Shown: positions 44,011 through 55,016, counted from the stretch's first letter. The stretch: DNA of 64,000 nucleotides from Lacticaseibacillus songhuajiangensis (GCF_003946025.1 NZ_RHNR01000005.1:16321-80320); one strand, 5' to 3'. Notes: a model not told the origin generated them from the sequence alone. A program made the numbers and translations.

Positions 44011-44738
44011 CTTGCCTGGGCTCCTTCCCGCTGCGTAATCATGAGTTCGCTCATGCTGTCATCCTGCTCACACAGAATTAGGCCGTTCTTGGCCATTTCA
44101 AGCAGTGCCAAAAACGTCGTGACGACCTCGCTGACCGTCGGCTGACTCACCAGGTAAAGGAAAGTGCAGCGGTGTTGCGTCCGCAATTGTTCCTCAATCT
44201 GACTAATCTTGTCATCCAGTGACACGGTCTCCACTTCGATGTGCCGCACCGCCTGCTCAGTACGCGCAATGCGACTCAGCACCTTTTGCATCGCCGCGCT
44301 GAGTTCACGCAACTTCACCGCCCCGGGTGCCAGTGGCGCAACCACGTCATCTGGCGGCAAGGCGGCGGGCTTAGCAAACATCTGACTGCGTTCCTGCTCG
44401 CGCTGCCGCAAATCGGCGGCCGCTTCCTGGTAAACCTGATAATTCAGCAATTGCGCCACCAGGTCTGCACGCGGGTCCTCTGGTTCCGTGAACTCATCAA
44501 CTGGTTCCGGCTCAGGCAACAGCATCCGGCTCTTGAGTGCCATTAGACTTGCGGCCATAACAAAATAATCGCCGGCCACGTCCAGCGCGCGCTCTTGCAT
44601 ACTGTGCAAATACGCGATGTACTGCTCCGTGATTTTGGCGATTGGAATATCGTAAATATCGATTTTATTTTCTTTAATCAGGTGCCAAAGTAAATCCAGT
44701 GGCCCCGAAAAATCATTCAGGACTAGGGTTAGTGCCAT
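44007..44738 (-). CDS. scpA: Segregation and condensation protein A
   Basis: A 243-residue kleisin (FSGPLDLLWHLIKENKIDIYDIPIAKI at the N-terminus, in two motifs; winged helix at about 175-240). It bridges the SMC dimer. GTG at 44741 and ATG at 44738 are both in frame; I use the ATG, eight bases from AAGGA. It begins inside the end of the ribT-like gene. Confidence 0.93.
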   Translation of the reverse strand: MALTLVLNDFSGPLDLLWHLIKENKIDIYDIPIAKITEQYIAYLHSMQERALDVAGDYFVMAASLMALKSRMLLPEPEPVDEFTEPEDPRADLVAQLLNYQVYQEAAADLRQREQERSQMFAKPAALPPDDVVAPLAPGAVKLRELSAAMQKVLSRIARTEQAVRHIEVETVSLDDKISQIEEQLRTQHRCTFLYLVSQPTVSEVVTTFLALLEMAKNGLILCEQDDSMSELMITQREGAQAS

Positions 44739-45102
44739 CACAGTTTTCCTTCGATTGTTCTGCCCACTTCATAATGAGTGGCGTCGTTTCCAGAGAACCC
44801 ATCAGCTTCTTGCCATTCACACGCTGGGAAAGTTCACTCAGCAAGCGGTTAATGACCGCCTGATTGCGGTACTCTGGTGCTAAATCTAGATGCCGTAGCA
44901 GCACGTAATCGTCGCCCAATTCGATTCCGGCCACGCCACAGAAGTTGTTCGTGTCCTCACGGTACATGAACAGCTGGTGGCTTGGATCGGTCGTGTAGAG
45001 CTTCAGCTCTGTTTGGAGATTGTGCAGATCTTTCAAATCCTCTTCATAGGAGAGGAAGCCCATCGCAATCTTCTGATAATCATCCTTGTAATTTACCAAC
45101 AT
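44713..45102 (-). CDS. ribT: RibT-like GNAT-fold protein
   Basis: A 129-residue GNAT-type protein. MLVNYKDDYQKIAMGFLSY aligns with the N-terminus of Bacillus RibT, which fixes the start at 45102 over the longer frame. Despite the name, RibT has no proven role in riboflavin synthesis and looks like an acetyltransferase. It is located between xerD and scpA, as in many Firmicutes, and overlaps scpA by 26 bases. Confidence 0.78.
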   Translation of the reverse strand: MLVNYKDDYQKIAMGFLSYEEDLKDLHNLQTELKLYTTDPSHQLFMYREDTNNFCGVAGIELGDDYVLLRHLDLAPEYRNQAVINRLLSELSQRVNGKKLMGSLETTPLIMKWAEQSKENCDGTNPSPE

Positions 45103-45165
45103 CATTCTCACCCACTTAGACACCAATTTACCATAATCTGCCCGTTGAGGCCACTAAGAAGCACC

Positions 45166-46047
45166 CTAACCGTGTGGATGGGTCTTGTGGTAGACATCCG
45201 CAATGTGGCCATTGGACAGGTGCGTATAAAGCTGCGTGGTGCTAACGTCAGCGTGGCCAAGGATTTCCTGGACCACTCGCAAGTCGGCGCCGTTTTCAAG
45301 CAGGCTCGTCGCAAACGAGTGCCGCAAGGTGTGCGGCGTCACGTCCTTATCGATGCCAGCGGCATTGATGTAAACCTTGAGGTTCTTCCAGATTCCCTGC
45401 CGTGTTAGCTTGCGGCCGTGGAAGTTGAGAAACACCTCTGCAGGCCGATCCCGTTTCAGCAGCTGAGGCCGCGAGTTGTCCAGATAGCGATTCACCCACT
45501 CTTGAGCCTGCATGGTGACGGGCACAAGGCGTTCTTTGTCCCCTTTACCGAGCACCTGAATCAGGTTCATCTGCATGTGCAGCTGACTCATTTTCAAGTT
45601 CACCAATTCAGAAACTCGCATCCCAGTTGCATACATCAGTTCAAAAATCGCCCGGTCGCGCAGTCCTAACGGCTTACCAGTATCTGGCACGGCCAGCAGC
45701 GCCGCAATTTCATCTTGCGTCAAGACCGTCGGCAAGTGCTTAGCGGGCTTGGGTGAATCAATCAGTTCCATCGGGTTCGTACTGACACGCCCCTGCCGCT
45801 GCAAATAACGGTAGAATTTGCGCATTGCCGACTGCTGGCGCGCCATACTGCTGGGGGCCAGCTCAACCGTTTCACTAGCGTAAAAAGTGGTAATTTGTTC
45901 ACTTTCCGTTGGCACTTCTGCCAGATTTTGCGCATCCATCCAGGCGGCAAAACGCTGCAGATCGCGGCGGTAGGAATCCTGAGTTGCCTGCGACAATCCC
46001 CGTTCAACGGCCAGGTAGTGGACAAAATCGTTAATTAAATCATCCAT
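45166..46047 (-). CDS. xerD: Tyrosine recombinase XerD
   Basis: A 293-residue recombinase with an N-terminal core-binding domain (about 1-85) and a catalytic domain. Active residues are visible in ATGMRVSEL (R), GKGDKERLVP (K), HTLRHSFAT (H, R), LGHADVSTT (H) and QLYTHLS (Y). It resolves chromosome dimers at dif with a partner recombinase. AAAGGACGG precedes the ATG. Confidence 0.92.
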   Translation of the reverse strand: MDDLINDFVHYLAVERGLSQATQDSYRRDLQRFAAWMDAQNLAEVPTESEQITTFYASETVELAPSSMARQQSAMRKFYRYLQRQGRVSTNPMELIDSPKPAKHLPTVLTQDEIAALLAVPDTGKPLGLRDRAIFELMYATGMRVSELVNLKMSQLHMQMNLIQVLGKGDKERLVPVTMQAQEWVNRYLDNSRPQLLKRDRPAEVFLNFHGRKLTRQGIWKNLKVYINAAGIDKDVTPHTLRHSFATSLLENGADLRVVQEILGHADVSTTQLYTHLSNGHIADVYHKTHPHG

Positions 46048-46061
46048 GCCAGCCGTCCTTT

Positions 46062-46943
46062 CTAATCTTCTGCGTTCAGACCCGCATCCGTTAATTCAAT
46101 AACACCATCGTGTTGGGTAATATAACGTGCCTTCAGCAAGTGGCCCACGGCGCGCTTGAACGCCCCTTTACTAATATCAAGCTGACTCTTGATGTCTTCA
46201 GGCGCACTCTTGTCCGTCAGTCCCAGCTGGTGGTCACGGTTATGCTTCATGATTGCCAGTAGCATTGCTGCATCGTCTCCAATTGCCTCGTAAGCACGTG
46301 GCTTCAAGGAGAGGTTCAACTCACCGTCATCACGGATGCCAATAACACGCGCCTGGACTACCTGACCCAAGCGCGGTTCCACATCGCGTTCACTCGGGTG
46401 AATGAAGCCAATCTGGTGATCTTCAGTGAAGACGAAGGTTCCGACCTTCTTCAGCTGAAAGGCGGTTGCCGTCACGTTCTTGTTCTTCATGTCGTCACTT
46501 GCGCGGCGCGACAGCTGCTGATAGAGACCAGGCTGCGCCAAATCGCCCCACATGCGGTGCTTATTATCAATCTGGAGCCGAATGTTCAAGCGGTCGCCCC
46601 GGGTTGGCCACAGGTAGGATTCCAATGGCAACTGGTCCAAGCTAACCACAACGTCCTTATCTTCCAAGCCCACGTCAACGAAGACACCCAAGTCGCGGCG
46701 CACCTGCACAACTTCGCAAAAGGTGTACTGTGATTCGCTAATCTTCGGCATCTTGGTCGTGATGCGCGCGTGGTGGTGTTCGTCTTCATAGGCAAAACCG
46801 CTCAGCGTGTCGCCGACTGCTGGCGCCTTTTCAAACTCATCGGCGTTGCAAGCCAGGGTCACCCCTGCATACTGCGCAAAAACGCTGGTGTCATTGGTAT
46901 CTGAGACGACTGCCTCAACAACTTGTCCGTTAAAATCCATCAT
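46062..46943 (-). CDS. cvfB: CvfB family S1 RNA-binding protein
   Basis: A 293-residue protein with several S1-like domains and a C-terminal winged helix (SQLDISKGAFKRAVGHLLKA), the CvfB/YitL layout. CvfB affects virulence gene expression in staphylococci; its role here is unknown. Two adjacent ATGs (46943, 46940) follow GAGGAA; which is used cannot be decided. Confidence 0.88.
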   Translation of the reverse strand: MMDFNGQVVEAVVSDTNDTSVFAQYAGVTLACNADEFEKAPAVGDTLSGFAYEDEHHHARITTKMPKISESQYTFCEVVQVRRDLGVFVDVGLEDKDVVVSLDQLPLESYLWPTRGDRLNIRLQIDNKHRMWGDLAQPGLYQQLSRRASDDMKNKNVTATAFQLKKVGTFVFTEDHQIGFIHPSERDVEPRLGQVVQARVIGIRDDGELNLSLKPRAYEAIGDDAAMLLAIMKHNRDHQLGLTDKSAPEDIKSQLDISKGAFKRAVGHLLKARYITQHDGVIELTDAGLNAED

Positions 46944-46950
46944 TAATTCC

Positions 46951-47412
46951 TCACTTTGTTGTTAACACGTTAAACAGGGTAATGAGCACGTAGGTCATGC
47001 CCCCAGCAATAACAGGGCCAGCAGCCACGCCCCGCAAGAAAACCACGCCCGCAATGGTGCCGAGCATCAGCGCAACGGTGATTTGCGGGCTACTGGCAAG
47101 TAGTTCCACACCGTGACGGCTGAGCACCGCGACGAGCACGCCACAAATGACGGCGATAATTCCGGCGGGACTTGTGAAAGTCGTGACGACATCCTTCAGC
47201 CCAATCTGCTCGGTGGCAATCGGCACCAGGATGGCTGCCGAGATAACGACGACCCCCCAGTTAATCCCCTTCTTGCCCAAGGCATTCAGCGCCGGATGCA
47301 ACTGTGGAATCAGCTTGAGGACAATCACCACGCCGGCCCCAATCATGAGGGCCTGGTTTTTGGCCAAAAACGCAATCAATGCCACCGCCATTAAAAGTAG
47401 CCAGCTCTCCAT
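46951..47412 (-). CDS. DUF441 family membrane protein
   Basis: A 153-residue membrane protein with four helices, matching the DUF441/YtwI group. Function unknown. GGGAGGAAG precedes the ATG. It lies between pyk and cvfB. Confidence 0.87.
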   Translation of the reverse strand: MESWLLLMAVALIAFLAKNQALMIGAGVVIVLKLIPQLHPALNALGKKGINWGVVVISAAILVPIATEQIGLKDVVTTFTSPAGIIAVICGVLVAVLSRHGVELLASSPQITVALMLGTIAGVVFLRGVAAGPVIAGGMTYVLITLFNVLTTK

Positions 47413-47499
47413 CGTCTTCCTCCCGTTTAACGAATATGTACGGTAAAGAGCATCTGCTCTTCACCATTATAATGCCGCACCGCAATAGCGCAACATTAC

Positions 47500-47533
47500 A
47501 AAAGGGACCCGGCATAATACCGAGTCCCTTCTT
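47500..47533 (-). terminator. Terminator of pyk
   Basis: On the minus strand AAGGGACTCGG-TATTATG-CCGGGTCCCTT is followed by TTG and further T bases. Confidence 0.8.
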
Positions 47534-47551
47534 ATCTAACCTAAATTTAGA

Positions 47552-49318
47552 TTAGAGGGCGTTGGTAGCACCCTTGTAGATGATCCCACGACGGGAGTCA
47601 ACGGTGATAACCTGGCCATCAGCGATGACGGTTGTTGCGTTCTCGGCACCAACGACAACAGGAATACCCATTGCGATACCAACAACAGCAGCGTGGCTTG
47701 TAAGGCCACCAGCTTCAACAACAACGGCTGCAGCCTTTTCGATAGCTGGCAGGTAGTCCTTGTCAGTTGTCTTAACAACAAGGATGTCACCCTTCTGCAT
47801 CTTAGCAACAGCTTCACCGGCGGTAGCAGCGATAACTGCCTTACCAACGGTGGTCTGGTCGCCAACACCGGAACCGGCGGTCAGCTTGGAGCCAATCATC
47901 TGAACCTTCATAACGTTGGTTGTACCAGTTTCACCAACAGGCACACCAGCAGTGATGAGAATCAGGTCGCCTTCTTCAGCAAAGCCGAGGTCGGTAGCCG
48001 TCTTGGTCGCAAGTTCGAACATTTCATCAGTAGAAGATGGACGTTCTGCAACTACAGGGTAAACACCCCAGTTGATCATCAAACCGCGACGAGTAATGTC
48101 GTCAAAGGTAACGGCAAGAATGTCGGCCTTAGGACGGTACTTGGAGATCATGCGGGCGGTGTAGCCGGAGTTAGTAGCAGCAACGATGGTCTTAACGCCA
48201 AGGTTACGAGCCGTGTCAGCAACTGCCTGACCAACAGATTCCGTAACAGACTGGTTAGCAAAACGCTTGAGTGCGTATGCATCCTGATCTGTCATGGCCT
48301 TTTCGGTGTATTCGTTGATACGAGCCATAGCTGCAACGGATTCTACAGGGTAGTCACCGTTAGCAGATTCACCGGAAAGCATGGTAGCGTCGGTACCGTC
48401 GAATACGGCGTTAGCAACGTCGTTAACTTCGGCACGGGTAGGACGTGGGTTTTCCTGCATGGAGTCAAGCATCTGGGTAGCCGTGATAACTGGCTTGCCA
48501 AGTGCGTTGCACTTCTTGATGAGGGACTTCTGAACGAGTGGCACGTGTTCAAAAGGAATTTCAACACCCATGTCACCACGAGCAACCATCAGACCATCGG
48601 ACACCTTGAGGATGTCATCGATGTTGTTGATACCTTCCTGAGATTCAATCTTAGGGAAGATCTGAACGTATTCAGCGTGCTTTTCTTCGAGCAGTTCGCG
48701 GATGTCAAGGACGTCCTGAGGCTTACGAACGAAGGAAGCAGCGATGAACTGGATACCGTTGTCAAGACCGAAACGAATGTCATCGGCATCCTTTTCAGTG
48801 ATACCAGGCAGGTTGATGGAGACACCAGGTGCGTTAACACCCTTACGGCCGCCAAGGATACCGTCGTTCTGAACCTTGGTAACAAGTTCGCGGTTAGCGT
48901 CATCCTTCTCGGTGATGAGAACGTCAATCAGACCATCATCAAAGAGAACGTGACCACCAACGTGCGTGTCATCGTAGAGGCCAGGGTAGGTAACGGCAAT
49001 CTTGTCCTGGTGGCCGTCAAGGCTGGCATCCATGGAGATACGGAGTACGTCGCCGGTGTGCAATTCGATCTTACCGTTAGGAGTGTCCTGAACAGTAGTC
49101 CGGATTTCTGCACCCTTGGTGTCAAGCAGGATACCAACAGTCTTGCCGGTAATCTTTTCAGCTTCGTGCACCATGTTCATACGGGAAAGGTGTTCCTCGT
49201 GGTCACCGTGGGAGAAGTTGAAACGGAATACGTTAGCGCCTGATTCAATCAACTTAACGATAATGTCGACTGTGTTACTTGCAGGTCCAAGCGTGCTGAC
49301 GATCTTGGTCTTTTTCAT
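47552..49318 (-). CDS. pyk: Pyruvate kinase, long form with PEP-utiliser C-terminal domain
   Basis: A 588-residue enzyme. The kinase domain starts KKTKIVSTLGPASN and holds MVARGDMGVEIPFE and ATQMLDSM; the extra C-terminal domain (about 480-588, GGLTSHAAVVGIAMGIPVVV) is the PEP-utiliser mobile domain of Bacillus-type forms. It converts PEP and ADP to pyruvate and ATP. It lies 54 bases after pfkA, probably the same operon. Confidence 0.95.
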   Translation of the reverse strand: MKKTKIVSTLGPASNTVDIIVKLIESGANVFRFNFSHGDHEEHLSRMNMVHEAEKITGKTVGILLDTKGAEIRTTVQDTPNGKIELHTGDVLRISMDASLDGHQDKIAVTYPGLYDDTHVGGHVLFDDGLIDVLITEKDDANRELVTKVQNDGILGGRKGVNAPGVSINLPGITEKDADDIRFGLDNGIQFIAASFVRKPQDVLDIRELLEEKHAEYVQIFPKIESQEGINNIDDILKVSDGLMVARGDMGVEIPFEHVPLVQKSLIKKCNALGKPVITATQMLDSMQENPRPTRAEVNDVANAVFDGTDATMLSGESANGDYPVESVAAMARINEYTEKAMTDQDAYALKRFANQSVTESVGQAVADTARNLGVKTIVAATNSGYTARMISKYRPKADILAVTFDDITRRGLMINWGVYPVVAERPSSTDEMFELATKTATDLGFAEEGDLILITAGVPVGETGTTNVMKVQMIGSKLTAGSGVGDQTTVGKAVIAATAGEAVAKMQKGDILVVKTTDKDYLPAIEKAAAVVVEAGGLTSHAAVVGIAMGIPVVVGAENATTVIADGQVITVDSRRGIIYKGATNAL

Positions 49319-49372
49319 GAAAGAAAAGCTCCTTTGACTTATTGTGTTTAAAATTTTGTTACCGAAATTAAG

Positions 49373-50341
<969 letters not shown>

Positions 50342-50451
50342 TCACGTGATTTATCGTGGACAAATCCTTTAATTCCACACAAGCATAAGCTTAACACTTT
50401 TCAAAAATAAAGTCGCCTAGAATTGGCACATTTTTAACTTGTTCCTCATGT

Positions 50452-53400
50452 TTACTTTTGTTTGGTAATTGCAACCGCTTCAGACCCGAGGATTTGCTTA
50501 AGTTGTGCCTCCAGACTGGCGCTGAGCGTCACCGCGTACTTGCTGGCAAGCAAAATTTTCTGCTCGCCGGACACGATAATTACTGGGACCAGTCCGTGAC
50601 TGCGCAACAACACTTGCAAGACGTCTCTTTTCATTTTCGCATCCGGATTTGCACCTAGATTCAGAAAGAGACGTTGGTTCAGCGCGGCCGCCACTTCCGT
50701 TGCCGGACGCAGGCTTTGGGCAATCAGCTTGCGCTCACCAGTATCCCCGCGCTGGCTTTCTTTACGATCAGGCGTTGCGGCAATCAGGTAAACCTGTCCC
50801 CGTTCAATGCCCCGCGCCTGCAGATATTGCTCGGGAAAGACTGTGACTTCGGCCTGACCGCTGCTATCACTGACCGTTAGAAAAGCCATTTTGGCCCCAG
50901 TCTTGGTATTAATACCGCGCACGCTGTCAACTAAACCCAGAAAACTGAAGCTGCCAGCAGACTGTTGCCGGTTAATTGGTGTCAGCTGCATTGCCTGCTC
51001 GATGACGGTAAATTGCTCAGTCGGGTGCCCCTTGAGGTAAAAGCCCAAGGTTTGCACCTCCTGCTCCAGAACTTCTGCACTAGTCAGGACGCCTTCGTCT
51101 AAGCGGGGCCACAACGCCTGCAGCAAACTGCGGTCCCCGCCGGCTAGTTCCGTTGCACTACAAATGCCATCAAGATTACCGAGCAAGGCGCCGCGCGCGT
51201 AACCGCCACTGTCGAGCCCGCCCGCAGCAACAAGTGGCCGCAGAATATCGGCCTTGCGCCACTTTGAGTCAAGCCGGAGCAGAAAGTCGGCCGTATCCCG
51301 GAAGCGGCCATTTTGCTTGCGCTCTTCAATAATGTCAGCACTCAGGTCGCGGCGCATGCCGTGCACGCTGCCAAAGCCCAAGCGCAAGGCGCCCTTTTCG
51401 ACGCGCACGCCGCGATTGGAGTGGTTAATATCGGGCGGCAGCAGCTGCAGCCCGGCTTGTTTCACCTCGCCAACAAACAGCGCCGTTTTCTCCGCACTGG
51501 CCACGTTCATATTAAGTTGTGCGGCGAAAAACGCTTGCGGCGCGTGCGCCTTGTAGTATGCCAGCCAAAACGCCAACATTCCGTACGCCACCGCGTGACT
51601 GCGGTTGAAGCCATAGCCGGCGAAACGTTCAATATCGCTAAAAATACCGGCGGCCGTTTGCTCATCAACGCCGCGTTCAGCCGCACCCGTCATAAACTGC
51701 GGCCGCGCCGCGTCAATGACCGCCTGCTTCTTTTTGCTCATCGCCCGCCGCAGGTCATCGGCGGCAGCTAGACTTAAGCCGCCGACGGTACTGGCGACCT
51801 GCATCACCTGCTCTTGATAGACGATGATGCCATAGGTTGGTCGCAAAATGGTCGCCATCAGCGGACTAGCATACTGCACGCTGTCGGGATTGTGGCGTCG
51901 TTTAGCAAATTCGTCAATATACGCCATTGGCCCCGGTCGGTAGAGTGCGGCCGTGGCAACAACGTCCTCGAAAGATTGCGGCTGCACCTTGCGCAAAACC
52001 GCACGCATCGGCCGACTTTCAAATTGAAACACCCCGTTGGTTTCGCCGCGCGCAAATAGCGCCAGCGTTTCGGGATCATCAAGTGGGATGGCAGTCATTG
52101 CCGGCAGTTCAATCTTTTGCCCCGCCGCGGTGCGTGCCATCTGGTGCAGCAAGTTCAGGGTACGTAAAGCTAGAATGTCAATTTTCAGTAAGCCGGCCTG
52201 CTCCACGCCTTCTTTTGCGACTTGCGTCTGTACGCCAATGCCCACGCTACTGCGCTGTAAGGCCACGGTGTTAGTCAGGTTTCCCGCGGCGAGCACCACC
52301 CCAGCAGCGTGCGTCGTAATGGTGCGCGGCAGCCCCTCAATGGCTTGCGCCGCCCGCACAACGGCGGCAACCTGCGCATCATTTCGCACGGCGCGCTGCA
52401 GGCTGCCACTCGTCTCAAGCGCACCACCTAAGTTGTCCAGACGTTGCGGCAAGGCCCGGTGCAGCTCGTCCAACTTATAGCGCGGTAATTCGTACGCAGC
52501 AGCGGCATCATTGAGCGCTTGTTTAGCGCCAAAGGTACTGAAAGCCATAATTTGCGCCGTGTGTGTTGCCCCGTAGCGTTCATTAATATAAGCCAGGACA
52601 TCGCCGCGCCGCGTATCCTCCACGTCAATATCAATATCAGGCATCTGATGCCGGTTCGGATTCAGAAACCGTTCAAAAAGCAAGCCGTACTTCAATGGGT
52701 CAACAGTTGTAATGCCCAATGTGAAGGCCACGAGCGATCCGGCGGCAGATCCGCGGCCTGGGCCCGTGACGATGCCCCGCTCCTGGCTGGCATGGATAAT
52801 ATCCTGCACAATCAGAAAATAATCATCAAAACCCATCTCGCCAATTACGCCCAGTTCACGATTCAAGCGGTGCTGGTAATCTGCACCCGCGTTGGGTACC
52901 AAGTGCGCAAGCCCCGCGGTTGCGAGTTGCCGCAAGTACTCCCCGGTTGTAACGCCCTCCGGCAATGGAAAATGCGGCAGCTGTGGTTCCAATTCAGGGA
53001 TTCCCACCTGAATGCTGGCAATGAGCTCATCCTGCTCTCTAAGCAGTGCCTCTTGTCCTGCACCTTGCACATAAGTCGCCACTTCATCCGCCGCTGGCAA
53101 GTGGTAGTCATCCGCGCTGTCCACCGCCCGCAACTTTTGGCCGTCACGAATTGCCAGCAGCAAGCGACGGCTAGCGGCATCCTCTGGATCAATCTCGCGC
53201 ACATCACCCAGTGGCACCGCCCGCAAGTGGTGAATTTGCGCAAACCGTGGCAGGTCCCCACTCAGGTCTGCCAAAGGCACCCCCACCACGTACTCAGCGG
53301 GTTTGTGCGTCTGTACCTGGCTCACCCAGGCAGCAGCCGCATCACCATCGCCCGCGTTAAAACGCTGCGTCATGGTGCTGTTTTCCGTGCTAATCGCAAT

Positions 53401-53733
53401 GAGACCCGCCAAACTCGGCAAGTCTGCAAGTACCGGCTGATCCGCCAACTGCACCGCAGTGCTAACACGCAGTAATTGCTGGTAACCCGCATAATTTTGG
53501 GCAAGTAAAATGAGCTCCTCATCTTGCAGTCGGCACAACATGCCCAGCAAGGGCTTGAGTCCCGCAGCGCGCATCTGTCGGTAAAATGGGATTAAGTTGT
53601 AAACCACATTCACGTCTGTCAGTGCCAGCGCACCATACCCGCGTGCCTTCGCCGCAGCGACCAACTGGTCAACCCGGATTGGGCTGCTGAGCAAGCTACC
53701 ACTGGAAAGGACCCGCAATTGGCTAAATGCCAT
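50452..53733 (-). CDS. dnaE: DNA polymerase III alpha subunit DnaE
   Basis: A 1093-residue replicative polymerase. It has an N-terminal PHP domain, the polymerase core (FERFLNPNRHQMPDIDIDVED, the DxD catalytic pair, split over two motifs here), a helix-hairpin-helix region and a C-terminal OB fold (about 930-1010). The PHP N-terminus reads LSSGSLLSSPIRV where active PHP domains have histidines, so that domain is probably inactive. AGAGGTGATATCG precedes the ATG at 53733. It is followed by pfkA and pyk. Confidence 0.93.
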   Translation of the reverse strand: MAFSQLRVLSSGSLLSSPIRVDQLVAAAKARGYGALALTDVNVVYNLIPFYRQMRAAGLKPLLGMLCRLQDEELILLAQNYAGYQQLLRVSTAVQLADQPVLADLPSLAGLIAISTENSTMTQRFNAGDGDAAAAWVSQVQTHKPAEYVVGVPLADLSGDLPRFAQIHHLRAVPLGDVREIDPEDAASRRLLLAIRDGQKLRAVDSADDYHLPAADEVATYVQGAGQEALLREQDELIASIQVGIPELEPQLPHFPLPEGVTTGEYLRQLATAGLAHLVPNAGADYQHRLNRELGVIGEMGFDDYFLIVQDIIHASQERGIVTGPGRGSAAGSLVAFTLGITTVDPLKYGLLFERFLNPNRHQMPDIDIDVEDTRRGDVLAYINERYGATHTAQIMAFSTFGAKQALNDAAAAYELPRYKLDELHRALPQRLDNLGGALETSGSLQRAVRNDAQVAAVVRAAQAIEGLPRTITTHAAGVVLAAGNLTNTVALQRSSVGIGVQTQVAKEGVEQAGLLKIDILALRTLNLLHQMARTAAGQKIELPAMTAIPLDDPETLALFARGETNGVFQFESRPMRAVLRKVQPQSFEDVVATAALYRPGPMAYIDEFAKRRHNPDSVQYASPLMATILRPTYGIIVYQEQVMQVASTVGGLSLAAADDLRRAMSKKKQAVIDAARPQFMTGAAERGVDEQTAAGIFSDIERFAGYGFNRSHAVAYGMLAFWLAYYKAHAPQAFFAAQLNMNVASAEKTALFVGEVKQAGLQLLPPDINHSNRGVRVEKGALRLGFGSVHGMRRDLSADIIEERKQNGRFRDTADFLLRLDSKWRKADILRPLVAAGGLDSGGYARGALLGNLDGICSATELAGGDRSLLQALWPRLDEGVLTSAEVLEQEVQTLGFYLKGHPTEQFTVIEQAMQLTPINRQQSAGSFSFLGLVDSVRGINTKTGAKMAFLTVSDSSGQAEVTVFPEQYLQARGIERGQVYLIAATPDRKESQRGDTGERKLIAQSLRPATEVAAALNQRLFLNLGANPDAKMKRDVLQVLLRSHGLVPVIIVSGEQKILLASKYAVTLSASLEAQLKQILGSEAVAITKQK

Positions 53734-53815
53734 CGATATCACCTCTGAGTTCATTATATAGGTCGACAGGCGAAAGCACTAGCGGCGACATTTTCTGTAA
53801 GCCGTCTTTTTGGCT

Positions 53816-53844
53816 TTGCCCAAAATGCTGGGACGTGTTAGAAT
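53816..53844 (+). promoter_or_regulatory. Promoter of the YjzD-like gene
   Basis: TTGCCC (53816-53821) and TAGAAT (53839-53844) are 17 bases apart, 24 bases before the start codon. Confidence 0.65.
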
Positions 53845-53868
53845 GACGCATAGAAAAGAGGGAATACT

Positions 53869-54063
53869 ATGCGCTACGTAATGACTATTATCTGGGCCGT
53901 CATCCTTGGTCAGGTCACTGGCTTCCTCGCCGGCGCGCTGACCCAGACGAGCTACGACCCCCTCGCATCACTTATTTACAGCGTCATCTTCGCGATTATC
54001 CTGTTTGTACTTCCGGTTATCATGAAGCACTTTGAAATGGCAGAAGAAACCGCTAAAAAGTAA
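53869..54063 (+). CDS. YjzD/DUF2929 small membrane protein
   Basis: A 64-residue protein with two helices (about 3-25 and 33-53) and a short charged tail, matching DUF2929/YjzD. Function unknown. AAGAGGG lies before the ATG, and a strong terminator follows. Confidence 0.82.
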   Translation: MRYVMTIIWAVILGQVTGFLAGALTQTSYDPLASLIYSVIFAIILFVLPVIMKHFEMAEETAKK

Positions 54064-54078
54064 ACAGAACATGTTTGT

Positions 54079-54109
54079 CGCCCGCTCGGTTACCTGAGCG
54101 GGCGTTTTT
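54079..54109 (+). terminator. Terminator of the YjzD-like gene
   Basis: CGCCCGCTC-GGTTACC-TGAGCGGGCG followed by TTTTTG, just before the second composite element. Confidence 0.88.
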
Positions 54110-54112
54110 GTT

Positions 54113-55016
54113 GTCCGTCAGCGTCAGTCGTGAAACTTTCATCCGTAAGGATGGCTGCTGTGAAAATCGACCGCAGGTCGGGCCTGGGGCGAATTGGCTT
54201 CGCAAGCAGGAACTCCGTCAGCGGGGACCGTTTCAGCCGGCTTCGCCGTCTTCCACTGGGGACTTTGCCGCAAAACCAGCGTCAAAGTCCCGCTCCCGAT
54301 ACAATTAACGGTGTACACCCGACGAAAACCACGTCGGGCATACACCGCTAATTGTATTTTCACTGACTTCGTCCCTGCTTGCTACGCCAATTCACCCCAG
54401 ACCCTAAGTGCATTCACGGGACGATTGTGGTGGTGATTTCAATGTAACGATGAAGCCGCAAATGTCACAATCCGGCATGCTTGAACTATCACAAGATTAG
54501 TCAACACTATGGGCAAAGGTTTATCAGTATTAGTCCTGTGTGGCATTGCCTCGTAATTGGGAATAATTCTGTAATTGCCACTCCGTAACGTGTCGGTCAC
54601 GGAGGTGGCGGTGTGCTTGGGCGAAGCCAGTCGACCTCGCGCTTTAGCGCGTAGAGAGACGGACACCGAAGGGCGCAGGGAACGGAGTCGGGCGAAAAGA
54701 TGATTGTTTGGAGACAGGACGGCCGCACTTGCCGTCGTGGCTTCACACAATCATCTCGGGAGCGCGGAGTTGACGCTGTTTTTGCGGCAACTCCGCCAGC
54801 GGAAGACCGTGACAGCGGGCTGAAGCGGTCCCCGCCCGACGTAGTTCCCGGAGCACAGCCATTTGCACTCATCGCTTCAGCGATGTTAGTGCAATGGACA
54901 CCGTAGGGCCCAAGCGCACCACCACCGGAGTAGCCGACCCCACCGCCTTGCGGCGGTATGAGAACGGCTTAAAGTGCAGAGCGCACCCTTGCGGGCGCGA
55001 ACTTACGCTGACGGAC
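54113..55016. repeat. Composite structured element, copy 2 (type II forward, type I reverse)
   Basis: A 904-bp gene-free stretch between convergent genes, bounded by GTCCGTCAGCGTCAG (54113-54127) and, on the minus strand, GTCCGTCAGCGTAAG (55002-55016). The left half is type II: hairpin GGGACTTTG/CAAAGTCCC with loop CCGCAAAACCAGCGT (54259-54291), then a 17-position stem (54299-54315 with 54341-54357), within an outer stem. The right half is type I on the minus strand: GCGGAGTTG/CAACTCCGC with loop CCGCAAAAACAGCGT (54764-54796) and an AGATGATTGT stem (54698-54756). The order of halves is the reverse of copy 1. About 180 weakly conserved bases separate the halves. Confidence 0.8.

Noticed and set aside
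47693..49243. 516-codon plus-strand ORF opposite pyk
   Set aside because: Antisense reading of a strongly codon-biased conserved gene; no domain or ribosome site.
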